This document shows, one piece after another, positions 44,929-54,700 of a stretch of 64,000 bases of DNA. Positions within the stretch are counted from its first letter, which is position 1, and each line of letters opens with the position of its first letter. The stretch is taken from positions 124,001-188,000 of the forward strand of contig NZ_RBXB01000001.1 of the NCBI RefSeq assembly GCF_003634775.1. The letters are read 5' to 3'. Source of the DNA: Chryseobacterium defluvii (lineage in GTDB: Bacteria > Bacteroidota > Bacteroidia > Flavobacteriales > Weeksellaceae). Under the pieces are notes generated by a model, which had not been told where the DNA came from, did not search any database, and saw nothing but the letters and a program-made list of their open reading frames with translations. The position numbers and the translations under genes were made by a program.

Positions 44929-45816
44929 ATGTTGGATAAATTTTTAGAATATTTACAATTTGAGAAGAGGTATTCTCCTCATACCATTACAAGCTATAAA
45001 AAAGACCTTGAAGATTTTTCATATTTCTACCTTGCAACAGAATCTTCCGAAGATATTTCCAAAGCAGATAAAAAAATAATCAGGAATTTCATTGTAGAAC
45101 TCAGTGAAAAAGGTATTTCAAAAAGAAGTATTAATAGAAAACTTTCTTCCCTTCGCAGTTTTTATCTTTTTCTCCTCAAAATAGGCGAGATTACCGTTTC
45201 TCCTACAGAAAGCATCTCTTCCCTGAAGTTTTACCCGGAGAAGCAGATTCCTATGTCTAAAGAGGAAATGCAGACGTTAAGCGATCATATCTTTGAAGAA
45301 GTGCATGATGTGCTGGAGAAATGTATCATGGAGGTCTTATACCAAACAGGAATGCGGAAAGCTGAGCTTTGTGGTCTGATATTTGAGAGTGTAAATATAA
45401 ACGGAAAAGAATTGAAAGTAATAGGAAAAGGAAATAAGGAAAGGTTTATTCCAATATCCGGAAACCTTGCCAATCTGCTGACGGATTATTTAAAAATAAG
45501 GAATCCCCAGCACGAATATCAATCCTATTTTTTTGTAAATAAAAAGGGGAAAAAACTCACCGAAAAATTTGTTTATGTGGTAGTTAATAAGTACCTTAGT
45601 CTTATAACTTCTAAACAAAAAAGAAGTCCCCATATTCTGAGACACAGCTTTGCGACACATGTTTTGGATAACGGGGCTGAGATCTCAAAAGTAAAGAAAA
45701 TACTAGGGCATTCCAGTCTTGCAAGTACTCAAGTCTATACGAATGCTAATATCGAACAATTGAAAAAAGTGTTTAATCAGGCTCATCCAAGAGCCTCAAA
45801 AAAAGAAGAATTATGA
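44929..45816 (+). CDS. xerC: Tyrosine recombinase XerC
   Basis: The start at 44929 (MLDKFLEYLQFEKR) gives 295 residues; an upstream ATG at 44899 lies within the terminator stem region. The N-terminal SAM-like DNA-binding domain (~1-85) is followed by the catalytic domain with R in TGMRKAEL, the H-R pair in HILRHSFATH, H in LGHSS and the nucleophile Y in STQVYTNAN. It resolves chromosome dimers with XerD at dif. Its position between rpsU and hpf is the usual flavobacterial housekeeping location, so it is unlikely to belong to the island. Confidence 0.92.
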   Translation: MLDKFLEYLQFEKRYSPHTITSYKKDLEDFSYFYLATESSEDISKADKKIIRNFIVELSEKGISKRSINRKLSSLRSFYLFLLKIGEITVSPTESISSLKFYPEKQIPMSKEEMQTLSDHIFEEVHDVLEKCIMEVLYQTGMRKAELCGLIFESVNINGKELKVIGKGNKERFIPISGNLANLLTDYLKIRNPQHEYQSYFFVNKKGKKLTEKFVYVVVNKYLSLITSKQKRSPHILRHSFATHVLDNGAEISKVKKILGHSSLASTQVYTNANIEQLKKVFNQAHPRASKKEEL

Positions 45817-46103
45817 AGATCACAGTACAATCAATTGGTTTAACTCCTCACGAACCATTAGAATCTCACATTGACAAAAAAGTAAACAAACTTGAGACCT
45901 TTTATGACAAAATTCAGGAGTGTAAAATCTTCTTGAAAGTAGAGAATAATACAGATAAAGCAAATAAAACTGCTGAGATTATTTTGGCGGTTCCGGGGGA
46001 TGACATCGTCGTTAAAAAGACAACCACAACTTTTGAAGAAAGTTTAGACCTTTGTGTTGATGCTGCTAAAAAGCTATTAATCAAGAAAAAAGAAATGGCC
46101 TAG
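45813..46103 (+). CDS. hpf: Ribosome hibernation-promoting factor (short HPF/RaiA family)
   Basis: This 96-aa protein binds the small ribosomal subunit in stationary phase and blocks mRNA and tRNA sites. The short form has only the conserved N-terminal beta-alpha-beta-beta-beta-alpha domain (ITVQSIGLTPHEPLESHID, TFEESLDLCVDAAKKLL) and lacks the dimerisation domain of long HPF. Its ATG overlaps the xerC stop codon by 4 bp, so the two are translationally coupled. Confidence 0.9.
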   Translation: MKITVQSIGLTPHEPLESHIDKKVNKLETFYDKIQECKIFLKVENNTDKANKTAEIILAVPGDDIVVKKTTTTFEESLDLCVDAAKKLLIKKKEMA

Positions 46104-46210
46104 GAAAAAAGTTAAAAAAAAGTTATTGAAAAATTTGAGAATTCAAAAAATCCGTTCTATATTTGCACTCGCAAAAAGGAACAGTGATCTTTTGAATTCT
46201 TTTTTTAATT

Positions 46211-46284
46211 GCCTCCATAGCTCAGTTGGCCAGAGCACGTGATTTGTAATCTCGGGGTCGTGGGTTCGAATCCCTCTGGAGGCT
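46211..46284 (+). tRNA. tRNA-Thr (anticodon TGT), copy 1
   Basis: The 74-nt cloverleaf has a 7-bp acceptor GCCTCCA / TGGAGGC, D-arm CTCAGTTGGCCAGAG, anticodon stem-loop GATTTGTAATC with TGT, and T-arm GGGTTCGAATCCC. CCA is not encoded. It is the first gene of a duplicated Thr-Tyr-Gly block. Confidence 0.96.
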
Positions 46285-46303
46285 CATTTTAATATAAACA
46301 TGA

Positions 46304-46384
46304 GGGGAGATTCCAGAGTGGCTAAATGGGACTGACTGTAACTCAGTTGCTTCGGCTTCGTAGGTTCGAATCCTGCTCTCCCCA
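46304..46384 (+). tRNA. tRNA-Tyr (anticodon GTA), copy 1
   Basis: This 81-nt class II tRNA has a long variable arm (GCTTCGGC region), an acceptor of GGGGAGA / TCTCCCC, discriminator A and anticodon GTA in GACTGTAACTC. CCA is not encoded. Confidence 0.96.
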
Positions 46385-46470
46385 CATTTTATATTAAAAA
46401 ATAAAGTTGCAGATTTAAAAGCTTTTTTATAAGTTTGCACAGCGTTACCAATAGTTTTGGAAACAAAATT

Positions 46471-46543
46471 GCGGAAGTAGCTCAGTTGGTAGAGCGTCAG
46501 CCTTCCAAGCTGAATGTCGCGGGTTCGACCCCCGTCTTCCGCT
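46471..46543 (+). tRNA. tRNA-Gly (anticodon TCC), copy 1
   Basis: The 73-nt cloverleaf has a 7-bp acceptor GCGGAAG / CTTCCGC (closed by standard pairs), anticodon TCC in loop CTTCCAA, and T-arm GGGTTCGACCCCC. A short terminator hairpin follows. Confidence 0.96.
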
Positions 46544-46547
46544 CAAT

Positions 46548-46575
46548 AAATCACCCAATAGGCGTGATTTTTTTT
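46548..46575 (+). terminator. Terminator after the first tRNA block
   Basis: AAATCAC (46548-46554) pairs with GTGATTT (46564-46570), followed by a T-run. The second block ends with a hairpin of the same stem. Confidence 0.75.
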
Positions 46576-46633
46576 TACACCTGATATAGCGTAGGGTAGA
46601 GTTTCCCTGAAAGCTTTCAGTCCTTTTAAAATT

Positions 46634-46707
46634 GCCTCCATAGCTCAGTTGGCCAGAGCACGTGATTTGTAATCTCGGGGTCGTGGGTTCGAATCCCTCT
46701 GGAGGCT
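46634..46707 (+). tRNA. tRNA-Thr (anticodon TGT), copy 2
   Basis: Sequence is identical to the copy at 46211-46284 over its 74 nt. It begins the second Thr-Tyr-Gly block. Confidence 0.96.
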
Positions 46708-46727
46708 CAATTTTTAATATAACATGA

Positions 46728-46808
46728 GGGGAGATTCCAGAGTGGCTAAATGGGACTGACTGTAACTCAGTTGCTTCGGCTTCGTAGGTTCGAATCCTGC
46801 TCTCCCCA
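46728..46808 (+). tRNA. tRNA-Tyr (anticodon GTA), copy 2
   Basis: Sequence is identical to the copy at 46304-46384 over its 81 nt, offset by 424 bp. Confidence 0.96.
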
Positions 46809-46894
46809 CATTTATATTATGAAAGAAAAGTTGCAGATTTAAAAGCTTTTTTATAAGTTTGCACAGCGTTACCAATAGTTTTGGAAACAAAATT

Positions 46895-46967
46895 GCGGAA
46901 GTAGCTCAGTTGGTAGAGCGTCAGCCTTCCAAGCTGAATGTCGCGGGTTCGACCCCCGTCTTCCGCT
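46895..46967 (+). tRNA. tRNA-Gly (anticodon TCC), copy 2
   Basis: Sequence is identical to the copy at 46471-46543 over its 73 nt, offset by 424 bp. It ends the second block. Confidence 0.96.
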
Positions 46968-46973
46968 CAACAG

Positions 46974-47001
46974 AAATCACGCAGACAGTGTGATTTTTTT
47001 G
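46974..47001 (+). terminator. Terminator after the second tRNA block
   Basis: AAATCAC (46974-46980) pairs with GTGATTT (46990-46996), followed by T's, in parallel to the hairpin after the first block. Confidence 0.72.
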
Positions 47002-47007
47002 TTTGAC

Positions 47008-47079
47008 GCCGACTTAGCTCAGCGGTAGAGTGCTTCCTTGGTAAGGAAGAGGTCACGGGTTCAAGTCCCGTAGTTGGCT
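47008..47079 (+). tRNA. tRNA-Thr (anticodon GGT)
   Basis: The 72-nt cloverleaf has acceptor GCCGACT / AGTTGGC (one G-U), anticodon GGT in CTTCCTTGGTAAGGAAG, and T-arm GGGTTCAAGTCCC. In many flavobacteria this tRNA directly precedes tuf; here 9.7 kb lies between them. Confidence 0.96.
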
Positions 47080-47088
47080 CTCATTGTA

Positions 47089-47117
47089 ATCCCGGAATTC
47101 TTCCGGGATATTTTTTT
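47089..47117 (+). terminator. Terminator after tRNA-Thr(GGT)
   Basis: A perfect 9-bp stem ATCCCGGAA / TTCCGGGAT with loop TTC is followed by a T7 run. Confidence 0.88.
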
Positions 47118-47172
47118 ACCTGAATCCTGATAGATCCTTTTTCATAAAAGGAGTAGCTGCTTTTACAATACA

Positions 47173-47190
47173 TTAAAATTTAATTAAAAT
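47173..47190. promoter_or_regulatory. Two TTAAAAT direct repeats with 11-bp period upstream of the response-regulator gene
   Basis: TTAAAAT occurs at 47173-47179 and 47184-47190. Read on the minus strand it is ATTTTAA, the same core as the repeats before the efflux operon. An 11-bp period is usual for OmpR/PhoB-family operators, so autoregulation is possible. Confidence 0.35.
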
Positions 47191-47270
47191 CATCTCCTGA
47201 ATTGCTGTATGGATCATAGTTTGATTAAAACCATTAAAAAAATCTTTAAATTCGTGTAAAATTATTTTCG

Positions 47271-47951
47271 ATGAATATTCTTTTATTGGAAGACGACCTT
47301 ATCCTTTCTGCAGAACTGTGTAAATTTTTGGAAGCTAATCATTTTACCTGTGATAAGATCTATGATGGAGAAACATTTCTTCGGCAGATTAAAAACAATA
47401 CCTATGATATGTATTTGCTGGATATCAATGTACCTAAAATAAACGGACTGGATGTATGCCAAACCATTCGTTCTTTCGATAAGAATACCCCCATCATTAT
47501 TATTTCGGCTTATGGAGACCTTTCGGATAAAAAAGATGCTTTTAACAGGCTGGCCGATGACTATCTGGTAAAACCTTTTCAGTTTGAAGAATTACTTTTA
47601 CGTATCAATTCCCTGATGAGGAGAAAAGGACCGGCAGATAATTCAGACCAGGACATCATAAGAGTTGATGATCTCATCATCAATAAAACCGAGCAAAAAG
47701 TGTACAGAGGCAAAAATGAGATCAGCCTTACCCTGAAAGAATTTCAATTGCTGGTGTATCTGGCCGAAGCACAGGGAAGAACTGTTTCCAAGCAACAGAT
47801 CACAGAACATGTCTGGGAACATAATTTTAATACCAACACCAATACGGTAGAGGTGTACATCAATTTTTTAAGAAAAAAGATTGATAAGGATTTTAAAGTG
47901 AAGCTCATTCATACACGTTCCGGTTTCGGATATTACCTAAGTCCGTTGTAA
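47271..47951 (+). CDS. OmpR/PhoB-family response regulator of the metal efflux cluster
   Basis: This 226-aa regulator has a receiver domain with acidic D8/D9, phospho-acceptor D51 (YLLDINVPKING) and the conserved lysine in DDYLVKPFQ. The C-terminal winged helix (~130-225) has the typical VYRGKNEISLTLKEFQLLVYL and RSGFGYYLSPL ends (each quoted in part). It is followed after 1 bp by its sensor kinase and then by an RND efflux operon, so it very likely controls efflux genes in response to metal stress, like CusR/CzcR. The inducing metal is unknown. Confidence 0.88.
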   Translation: MNILLLEDDLILSAELCKFLEANHFTCDKIYDGETFLRQIKNNTYDMYLLDINVPKINGLDVCQTIRSFDKNTPIIIISAYGDLSDKKDAFNRLADDYLVKPFQFEELLLRINSLMRRKGPADNSDQDIIRVDDLIINKTEQKVYRGKNEISLTLKEFQLLVYLAEAQGRTVSKQQITEHVWEHNFNTNTNTVEVYINFLRKKIDKDFKVKLIHTRSGFGYYLSPL

Positions 47952-47952
47952 A

Positions 47953-49317
47953 ATGTCCTTAAAACGAAAGATAGCATTAACGATCAGTATTGCCTTCTCA
48001 TTATTATTCGGTATAGTGATGGCGGTTATTTATATATCTTTCAACGATTTCAGGAGGGAAGAATTTAAGGAGAGATTCAAGCAGAGACTGGAATTCACCT
48101 CCCACTTCATTTCTAAATCAAAAGATTTTGGGGAAGAAGCTCCCGTTTTTTTTAATGAGAACTCAGATAATATTCTCTTAAATGAAACTATCCTGATTTT
48201 TAATGAACGGAAAGAGCTTATCTACAGTACTATAAAAGACAGGAATGTTACCTGGGATAATGCCCTGCTGAAAGAATTGGATGAAAAGAAAGCTATATAT
48301 TCGGAAGAGACAGTTCCGGAAATATATGCGGCTCTAAAAACCATTAACGGAGAGAAATATTATATCCTGACCAGTGCATTTGACAGCAATGGAAAATCTA
48401 AACTGGCCTATCTGAAATATCTTTTAATTACGGCCTACGTGATGAGTGTGCTTTTGATAGGCTTTTTCAGCTATTACTTTATGGGAAGGTTTCTGCGTCC
48501 TTTGGAAAATTTGAATAAAGAAATCTCAGAAGTTACTGCTCATAAGCTGACAACCCAAATCCCGGTTCAGGAATCTGAAGATGAAATCAATATACTGGCG
48601 AAATCTTTTAACACAATGATCGTGAGATTAAATGATGTATTCCAGTCACAGAAAGACTTCACAGCAAGTGCTTCCCATGAAATCAGAACACCTATTACAA
48701 GAATGGCCTTTCAGCTGGAAAACCTGATCAAACTGGAGCAGCATCCTCCGGAAACATTGTCTTCTTTGAAACAGATTCAACGGGATGTCTACCAACTTTC
48801 GGATTTAACGAACTCTTTGCTGTTACTTACTAAATTTGACAAGGAAAACATTCAGAGTATTTACGAAGAAGTAAGAATTGATGAAGTGATCTTTGAAGCT
48901 TTTGAAGCTGTGGAGAAAAGTTACCCGAACCTTAAAATGGATTTCCTGATCTCTGAGGATACTTCTGAAAATGCTCTTCTGATAATTAAAGGAATTCAAT
49001 CTTTACTGGATATCGTATTCATTAATTTGTTCAAAAATGCAGCCGTATATTCTGATAATATTGAAGTTGATGTTTTAATTACTGAAACCAATTCCGAACT
49101 CAAAGTAGATGTTATTTCTCAAGGGAATACTATTCCTGAAGAAGAACGGTCCAAATTATTCGAAGCCTTTATGAGGGGAAACAACTCCCAGAATATTTCA
49201 GGTTCCGGTTTAGGCCTTAGAATTGTTAAAAGAATTCTTGAGTATCATGGTGCTGAAATTACCTATTCTTCCCCTGAACAGCACATCAACAAATTCACTG
49301 TATTTTTCAAAAAATAA
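47953..49317 (+). CDS. Sensor histidine kinase of the metal efflux cluster
   Basis: This 454-aa membrane kinase has a first transmembrane helix (~8-30), a periplasmic sensor region (~31-150), a second helix (~155-178) and a HAMP domain (~180-235). HisKA has phospho-acceptor H242 in SASHEIRTPITRM. The ATPase domain has an N-box (FINLFKNAAVYS) and a G-box (GSGLGLRIVKRIL). The periplasmic loop has no obvious Cys or Met metal cluster. It forms a pair with the preceding regulator. Confidence 0.88.
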   Translation: MSLKRKIALTISIAFSLLFGIVMAVIYISFNDFRREEFKERFKQRLEFTSHFISKSKDFGEEAPVFFNENSDNILLNETILIFNERKELIYSTIKDRNVTWDNALLKELDEKKAIYSEETVPEIYAALKTINGEKYYILTSAFDSNGKSKLAYLKYLLITAYVMSVLLIGFFSYYFMGRFLRPLENLNKEISEVTAHKLTTQIPVQESEDEINILAKSFNTMIVRLNDVFQSQKDFTASASHEIRTPITRMAFQLENLIKLEQHPPETLSSLKQIQRDVYQLSDLTNSLLLLTKFDKENIQSIYEEVRIDEVIFEAFEAVEKSYPNLKMDFLISEDTSENALLIIKGIQSLLDIVFINLFKNAAVYSDNIEVDVLITETNSELKVDVISQGNTIPEEERSKLFEAFMRGNNSQNISGSGLGLRIVKRILEYHGAEITYSSPEQHINKFTVFFKK

Positions 49318-49330
49318 AATTTAATTTTTT

Positions 49331-49357
49331 TTTAAGCGCCCTTTAAGTTCGTTTTAA
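49331..49357. promoter_or_regulatory. Three TTTAA direct repeats with 11-bp period before the efflux operon
   Basis: TTTAAG at 49331-49336, TTTAAG at 49342-49347 and TTTAA at 49353-49357 are spaced exactly 11 bp apart, upstream of the TolC-like gene. This is the geometry of OmpR/PhoB-type binding sites, and a regulator of that family is encoded just before. Confidence 0.45.
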
Positions 49358-49380
49358 TTGTGTAAAGGCAATTTTGTCTC

Positions 49381-50637
49381 ATGAAAATTGAGAAAATAAA
49401 CAGAATTGCCGGACTGTTTGTTGTCATTTCTTCATTCATGACAGCACAGCGCCCGATGTCACTTTCAGACTGTGAAGAAGTCTTTCAGAAAAACAATCTG
49501 CAACTGCTTGCCGAGCAATATAACATCAATATGGCAGATGCAGATATTCTGCAGGCAAAGATTTGGGAGCTTCCTCAGCTAAGCGGGCAAATCAATGCAT
49601 ACAATCCTGAAGATAAGAAAATATTTGATATCGCTCATGCAAAAGGTGCTCAGGTAACCCAGTTAATTTATATGGGTGGAAAAAAGAAGAATGAAATAGC
49701 TTTTGCAAAATCAAATAAAGAACTTGCCCAACTTCAGTTTTCTCAATTGCTGATTGATCTGAGGGCTCAACTTCGTACGGCTTATTTTAATCTTTATTAT
49801 GAAAATCTGAAACTGGAAAATACGAATAAGCAATTAGGCTATATGAATGATCTTCTAAAAGCATATAGGATACAGTCTGCTAAAGGTAATGTATCACTTA
49901 AAGATGAGGTCAGATTACAAAGTATAGTTATTCAGCTTAATAACGACAAACAGGGGATCAATAAAAATATTTTAGAACAGCAACGGAATTTGAAAGTCCT
50001 GACAGGAATTGCAGAAGATATTGAGCCCCTGCTTTCCGATACTGAGGCAATGGAAATCCTGGCTTCCCAACCTTTCGGAGATGATGAAGACCTGAAAAGA
50101 AAAGCATTGGAAAATAATGCAGATTATCAGTATTATTTAAAACTGATTGATAACAGTAAGCTATACGCTCAATGGCAAAAATCTTTAAATGTTCCTGATC
50201 TGAACGTAGGAGCAGGGTGGGATCAAAATGGAGGCACTTTTAAAAATGAAGTAAATCTGATGGTAGGAATTCCTTTACCGTTGTGGAAAGCCAATCAGGG
50301 AAATGTTGAAAAAGCAAACTACACCATTCAGCAAAATCAAAAAAATGCAGCTTACCGTAAGCTGGATCTGGAAACACAGGTAGAGTCTGCATTCAAAGCT
50401 TGGAAGAATCAGTATGACCAATTAGCGGAAATTAAAACGACGGACCTCGATGATATGAATCTGGTGTATAATGGAATGCTCAAGAACTTTAGAAACCGAA
50501 ATGTAAGCCTTATAGAATTTACCGATTTCATGGAAAGCTACAGGCAAACTGCTCTTCAGATCTATGACATGAAAAACGAGGTGATACGGTCAATGGAATT
50601 GCTCAATCAATTAGTACAAACAAAAATCTTCTATTAG
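49381..50637 (+). CDS. TolC/CzcC-family outer-membrane efflux protein
   Basis: This 418-aa protein has a signal-like N-terminus (residues ~1-22, ending FMTAQ) and two long coiled-coil helical regions typical of TolC-type channels (for example residues ~55-190 and ~270-400). It forms the outer-membrane exit duct of the tripartite RND pump encoded with the next two genes. It begins 63 bp after the kinase gene and ends 2 bp before the adaptor gene. Confidence 0.85.
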   Translation: MKIEKINRIAGLFVVISSFMTAQRPMSLSDCEEVFQKNNLQLLAEQYNINMADADILQAKIWELPQLSGQINAYNPEDKKIFDIAHAKGAQVTQLIYMGGKKKNEIAFAKSNKELAQLQFSQLLIDLRAQLRTAYFNLYYENLKLENTNKQLGYMNDLLKAYRIQSAKGNVSLKDEVRLQSIVIQLNNDKQGINKNILEQQRNLKVLTGIAEDIEPLLSDTEAMEILASQPFGDDEDLKRKALENNADYQYYLKLIDNSKLYAQWQKSLNVPDLNVGAGWDQNGGTFKNEVNLMVGIPLPLWKANQGNVEKANYTIQQNQKNAAYRKLDLETQVESAFKAWKNQYDQLAEIKTTDLDDMNLVYNGMLKNFRNRNVSLIEFTDFMESYRQTALQIYDMKNEVIRSMELLNQLVQTKIFY

Positions 50638-50639
50638 AA

Positions 50640-51725
50640 ATGAAAAATTATATCATACCTGTATTCCTGATGCTTGTATTTTTTTCCTGTTCAGGGAAGA
50701 AGGAAGAAACGGTACCGCAAGCTAAAAAAGGATTTGAGCTCAGCAATACCATGCTAAAATCAATCTCTCTGGCAAAGGTTGAGAAACAATACATAGAAGA
50801 TGATTACAGTTTTTACGGGAAAATATCTGCAGATAAGAACAGCTATATCGATGTTTATCCTTTGGTTGGCGGAAATGTTTTGAGTGTAAATGTCGAATTG
50901 GGAGATTATGTAAAGAAAGGAGAGGTTTTGGCAACGATAAGAAGTACGGAGCTGGCGGAAATTCAAAAAGATGTAAGTGATGCCAAAACAGATTTGGTAA
51001 TAGCTCAGAATAATGTGAGAGTCGCCAAAGAAATGTATGAAGGCAGACTGAATACAGAAAAAGATGTCCTGGAAGCCAAAAGCCAATTGCAGAAAGCCCG
51101 GGATCAATTGCAGAGAGCTTCTGCGGTAAGTACAGTTTATAATGTCAGAAAAGGAAATATTTACAGTGTTGTAGCACCAATCAGTGGATACATTGTTCAA
51201 AAAAACATTAATAAAGATATGCAGTTGAGAAGTGACAGAAGCGATAATATCTTTGATGTCGCCAATACAGCCAATGTTTGGGCCATCATGAATGTCAATG
51301 AATCCGATATTGATAAAATCAGTCTCGGGATGAAAGCTGAAGTATCCACCTTGTCTTATCCGGACAAAATTTTTCACGGAAAAATTGATAAAATTTTTAA
51401 GATTATCGATCCCCAAACCAACGCCATGCAAGCGAGAGTCGTCCTTGATAATGCCAATGGGTTGCTAATTCCGGAAAGTAAGGCGACCATCAAAGTGACC
51501 AGTTCGGAAAACAATAGGGCACTCACCGTTCCGTCTAATGCAGTAATCTTTGATGATAACCGCAGTTTTGTAGTGATATTTAAATCACGAACAGATGTAA
51601 AGATTAAAGAAATAAAAATTTTAAAGCAAACCGGAAATACCACATACGTTTCTGAAGGATTGTCTGAGGGGGAACAGGTAATTACCAATAATCAACTGCT
51701 GATTTATCGGTCTCTGAACAGTTAA
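50640..51725 (+). CDS. RND efflux periplasmic adaptor (CzcB/CusB type membrane fusion lipoprotein)
   Basis: This 361-aa protein has a lipoprotein signal ending FFSCSG. It shows the lipoyl-like halves (DVYPLVGGNVLSVNVELGDY and APISGYIVQKNI) around an alpha-helical hairpin (~105-165), then beta-barrel and membrane-proximal domains. No His/Met-rich metal-binding tail is visible. It links the RND pump to the TolC-like channel. It follows the TolC gene at 2 bp. Confidence 0.87.
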   Translation: MKNYIIPVFLMLVFFSCSGKKEETVPQAKKGFELSNTMLKSISLAKVEKQYIEDDYSFYGKISADKNSYIDVYPLVGGNVLSVNVELGDYVKKGEVLATIRSTELAEIQKDVSDAKTDLVIAQNNVRVAKEMYEGRLNTEKDVLEAKSQLQKARDQLQRASAVSTVYNVRKGNIYSVVAPISGYIVQKNINKDMQLRSDRSDNIFDVANTANVWAIMNVNESDIDKISLGMKAEVSTLSYPDKIFHGKIDKIFKIIDPQTNAMQARVVLDNANGLLIPESKATIKVTSSENNRALTVPSNAVIFDDNRSFVVIFKSRTDVKIKEIKILKQTGNTTYVSEGLSEGEQVITNNQLLIYRSLNS

Positions 51726-51772
51726 AATGAAATTTTTCCTTCAACGGCTTTTTAAGCCATCAAAACCATCTT

Positions 51773-54700
51773 ATGAACAAATTCATCAAAAATATCATTG
51801 CCTTCTCATTAAAAAATAAAGCATTCACCTTTATCTGGGTGGCTATACTGGCGATTGCAGGATTTATAAGTTTCAAAAATATGCCTATTGAAGCTTTTCC
51901 TGATGTTACCAATACCCAGATCGTCATTATTACCCAATGGAATGGGCGAAGTGCGGAAGAAGTAGAGCGGTTTGTGACTACTCCCATCGAATTGGCAATG
52001 AGCCCGGTTCAGAAAAAGACCAGTGTGAGAAGTACAACGATGTTTGGGTTGTCCATTGTTAAAATCCTGTTCGATGACGGAGTAGATGATACTTTTGCCA
52101 GAAATCAGGTTAATAATCAATTAAGGACCGTCAGTCTTCCCGATGAGGTAGATCCAGAGGTACAACCACCTTACGGACCAACCGGTGAGATTTTCCGATA
52201 TACGTTAGAAAGTAAAACCAAAGATTCCCGGGAATTGCTTACTCTTCAAAATTGGGTGATAGACCGTACTTTGAGAGGAGTTCCCGGAGTGGCAGACATC
52301 AATGTTTTCGGAGGACAGGATAAAGTTTTTGAACTGAGCATTGATCCGAGAGCACTGGATAAATACAATCTTACGCCGCTTCAGGTCTATGATGCTGTAA
52401 CGAAAAGTAATTTGAACGTAGGAGGTGACGTGATTGAAAAAAACGGACAGGCTTATGTGGTAAGAGGAATAGGCTTGGTAAAATCTGTAGCTGATATCGG
52501 AAATATTACCATCCAGAATGATAGTGGAAATCCCGTTTTGGTTAAAAATGTGGCAGATGTACATGAAAGCTCAATGCCCAGAGTGGGACAAGCCGGATTG
52601 AATCATCATGAAGATACGGTGGAAGGGATTGTGGTTATGAGAAAAGGCGAAAACCCGCGTGAAGTATTGGTCGGCGTTAAAGCTAAAATTAAAGAGCTCA
52701 ACGAGAAAGTATTACCGAAAGATGTAAAAATGGTTACTTTCTACGACCGGGACAATCTGATGGATTTTACAACCCACACCGTAATGCATAACCTGATCGA
52801 AGGAATTATTCTGGTCACTGTAATGGTACTGATCTTTATGGCAGACTGGAGAACAACATTTATTGTTTCCATCATTATTCCGCTCTCCTTACTGTTCGCT
52901 TTTCTGTGTCTGAAAATAGCGGGAATGAGTGCTAATTTATTATCACTGGGAGCTGTTGACTTCGGAATTATCATCGACGGAGCCGTCGTTATGGTAGAAG
53001 GACTCTTCGTCATGCTCGATCATAAAGCGCATAAATATGGTCCGGAAAGATTCAATAAGCTCGCTAAAGCAGGCTGGATCAGGCAAACCGGGACAGGATT
53101 AGGAAAAGCCATCTTCTTTTCAAAATTAATTATCATCACCTCATTAATCCCCATTTTCTCATTCCAGAAGGTAGAAGGTAAAATGTTCTCACCACTGGCT
53201 TTTACCTTGGGGTTTGCATTAATAGGAGCTTTGATTTTTACTTTAACGCTGGTTCCTGTTCTTTCCCACCTTTTACTGAATAAAAATGTAAAGGAAAAGA
53301 ATAACCCGTTTGTGAATTTTTGGGACAGAATGGTTTTAAAAGGATTCAGCTATACTTTTAAGCATAAAAAAATAAGCTTAATTGCAGCCCTTTCATTTCT
53401 TGGAGTTACCCTGTTTTCCGGAAAATTTTTGGGAACGGAATTTTTACCCCAACTGAATGAAGGATCACTCTGGATCACTGCAGAAATGCCGATGAGCTCA
53501 TCATTAAAGGAATCATTGAAAACCGCAGATCTTTTAAAGAAAGATATCATGAGCTTTCCTGAAGTTACGGATGTTTTGGCACAAACAGGCAGAAGCAATG
53601 ACGGAACAGATCCAAACGGATTCGGATTTGTTCAATTTGCAGTAAACCTTAAACCCAAAGAAGAGTGGAAGAGAAGTATCAGCTATGAAGAGCTTATAGA
53701 AGGAATTGATCAAAAGCTCAGGAGCTATCAGGGAATTACCTTTAATTATTCCCAGCCGATCTCCGACAACGTAGCAGAAGCAGTAGCCGGATTTAAAGCG
53801 GAAAACGGAATTAAAATATATGGAGATAATCTGGCAACATTAGATAAACTTGCAGAAGAAGCTTTAAAAGCCATTAAAAATGTGGAAGGGGTAAAAGATC
53901 CGGGAATCATTAAAAATATAGGACAGCCCGAAGTAAGTGTGGTATTGGACAGAGATAAAATGGCTGCGTACGGAGTAATGCCTGCGGATGCACAAGCCGT
54001 TCTCGAAATGGCCTTTGGAGGGAAAACAGCTTCGGAAATGTTCGATGGAGAACGGAAATTCCCCATCCGTTTACGTTACTCCCAGGAATACAGGAAAGAT
54101 GAAAATGATATAGCCTCCTTAATGGTTCCCACACAAGACGGAACAAAAATTCCGCTGAAAGAAATCAGCAATATTGTTAAAGATAATGGAGCGGCATTTA
54201 TTTACAGAGATGATATCAAGCGGTATATTGGGGTGAAATTTTCTATTCGTGACCGGGACTTGGGAAGTACTATTGCAGATGCGCAAAAAGAAGTCTCAAA
54301 AATTGATCTTCCCGATGGATATTCTGTCGGTTGGACGGGGCAGTTCGAAAATCAGCAGAGAGCTTCCCACAGACTGGCCCAGGTGGTGCCGGTAAGTATT
54401 CTGATGATTTTCTTCCTCTTATTCATTCTTTTCGGGAATATGAAAGATTCATTGCTGGTATTGGCTAATGTACCTTTTGCATTGATCGGGGGAATTATTG
54501 CACTCCACGTCACCAGAATGAATTTTGGGATCTCGGCAGGTGTGGGAATGATCGCTTTACTGGGAATATGTATTCAAAACGGAGTTATTCTTATCACTGA
54601 GTTTCATCAGAATGTCAGAAACGGATTACCCCTTGATTCAGCCATATTGAATGGTGTGAAATCAAGGACAAGACCCGTAGTAATGACAGCTTTAATGGCT

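Larger units (their letters stand above)
46208..46969. repeat. Tandem duplication of a Thr-Tyr-Gly tRNA block
   Basis: Two units (about 46208-46545 and 46631-46969) repeat with a period of 423-424 bp. Not only the tRNAs but also the spacers match, including the stretch ending AACAAAATT before tRNA-Gly. Only the region after each tRNA-Gly and small indels differ, which points to a duplication that has begun to drift. Confidence 0.9.

Noticed and set aside
44929..45816. XerC-type recombinase considered as integrase of the tmRNA island
   Set aside because: It lies outside the direct repeats, in the conserved rpsU-xerC-hpf context, and looks like the housekeeping dimer-resolution enzyme.
46222..46440. 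Minus-strand open frame across the tRNA-Thr and tRNA-Tyr genes
   Set aside because: It is a translation of tRNA genes in the opposite strand; no coding features.
50760..51431. 223-aa minus-strand frame opposite the efflux adaptor gene
   Set aside because: It is antisense to a clear adaptor protein and shows no domain.
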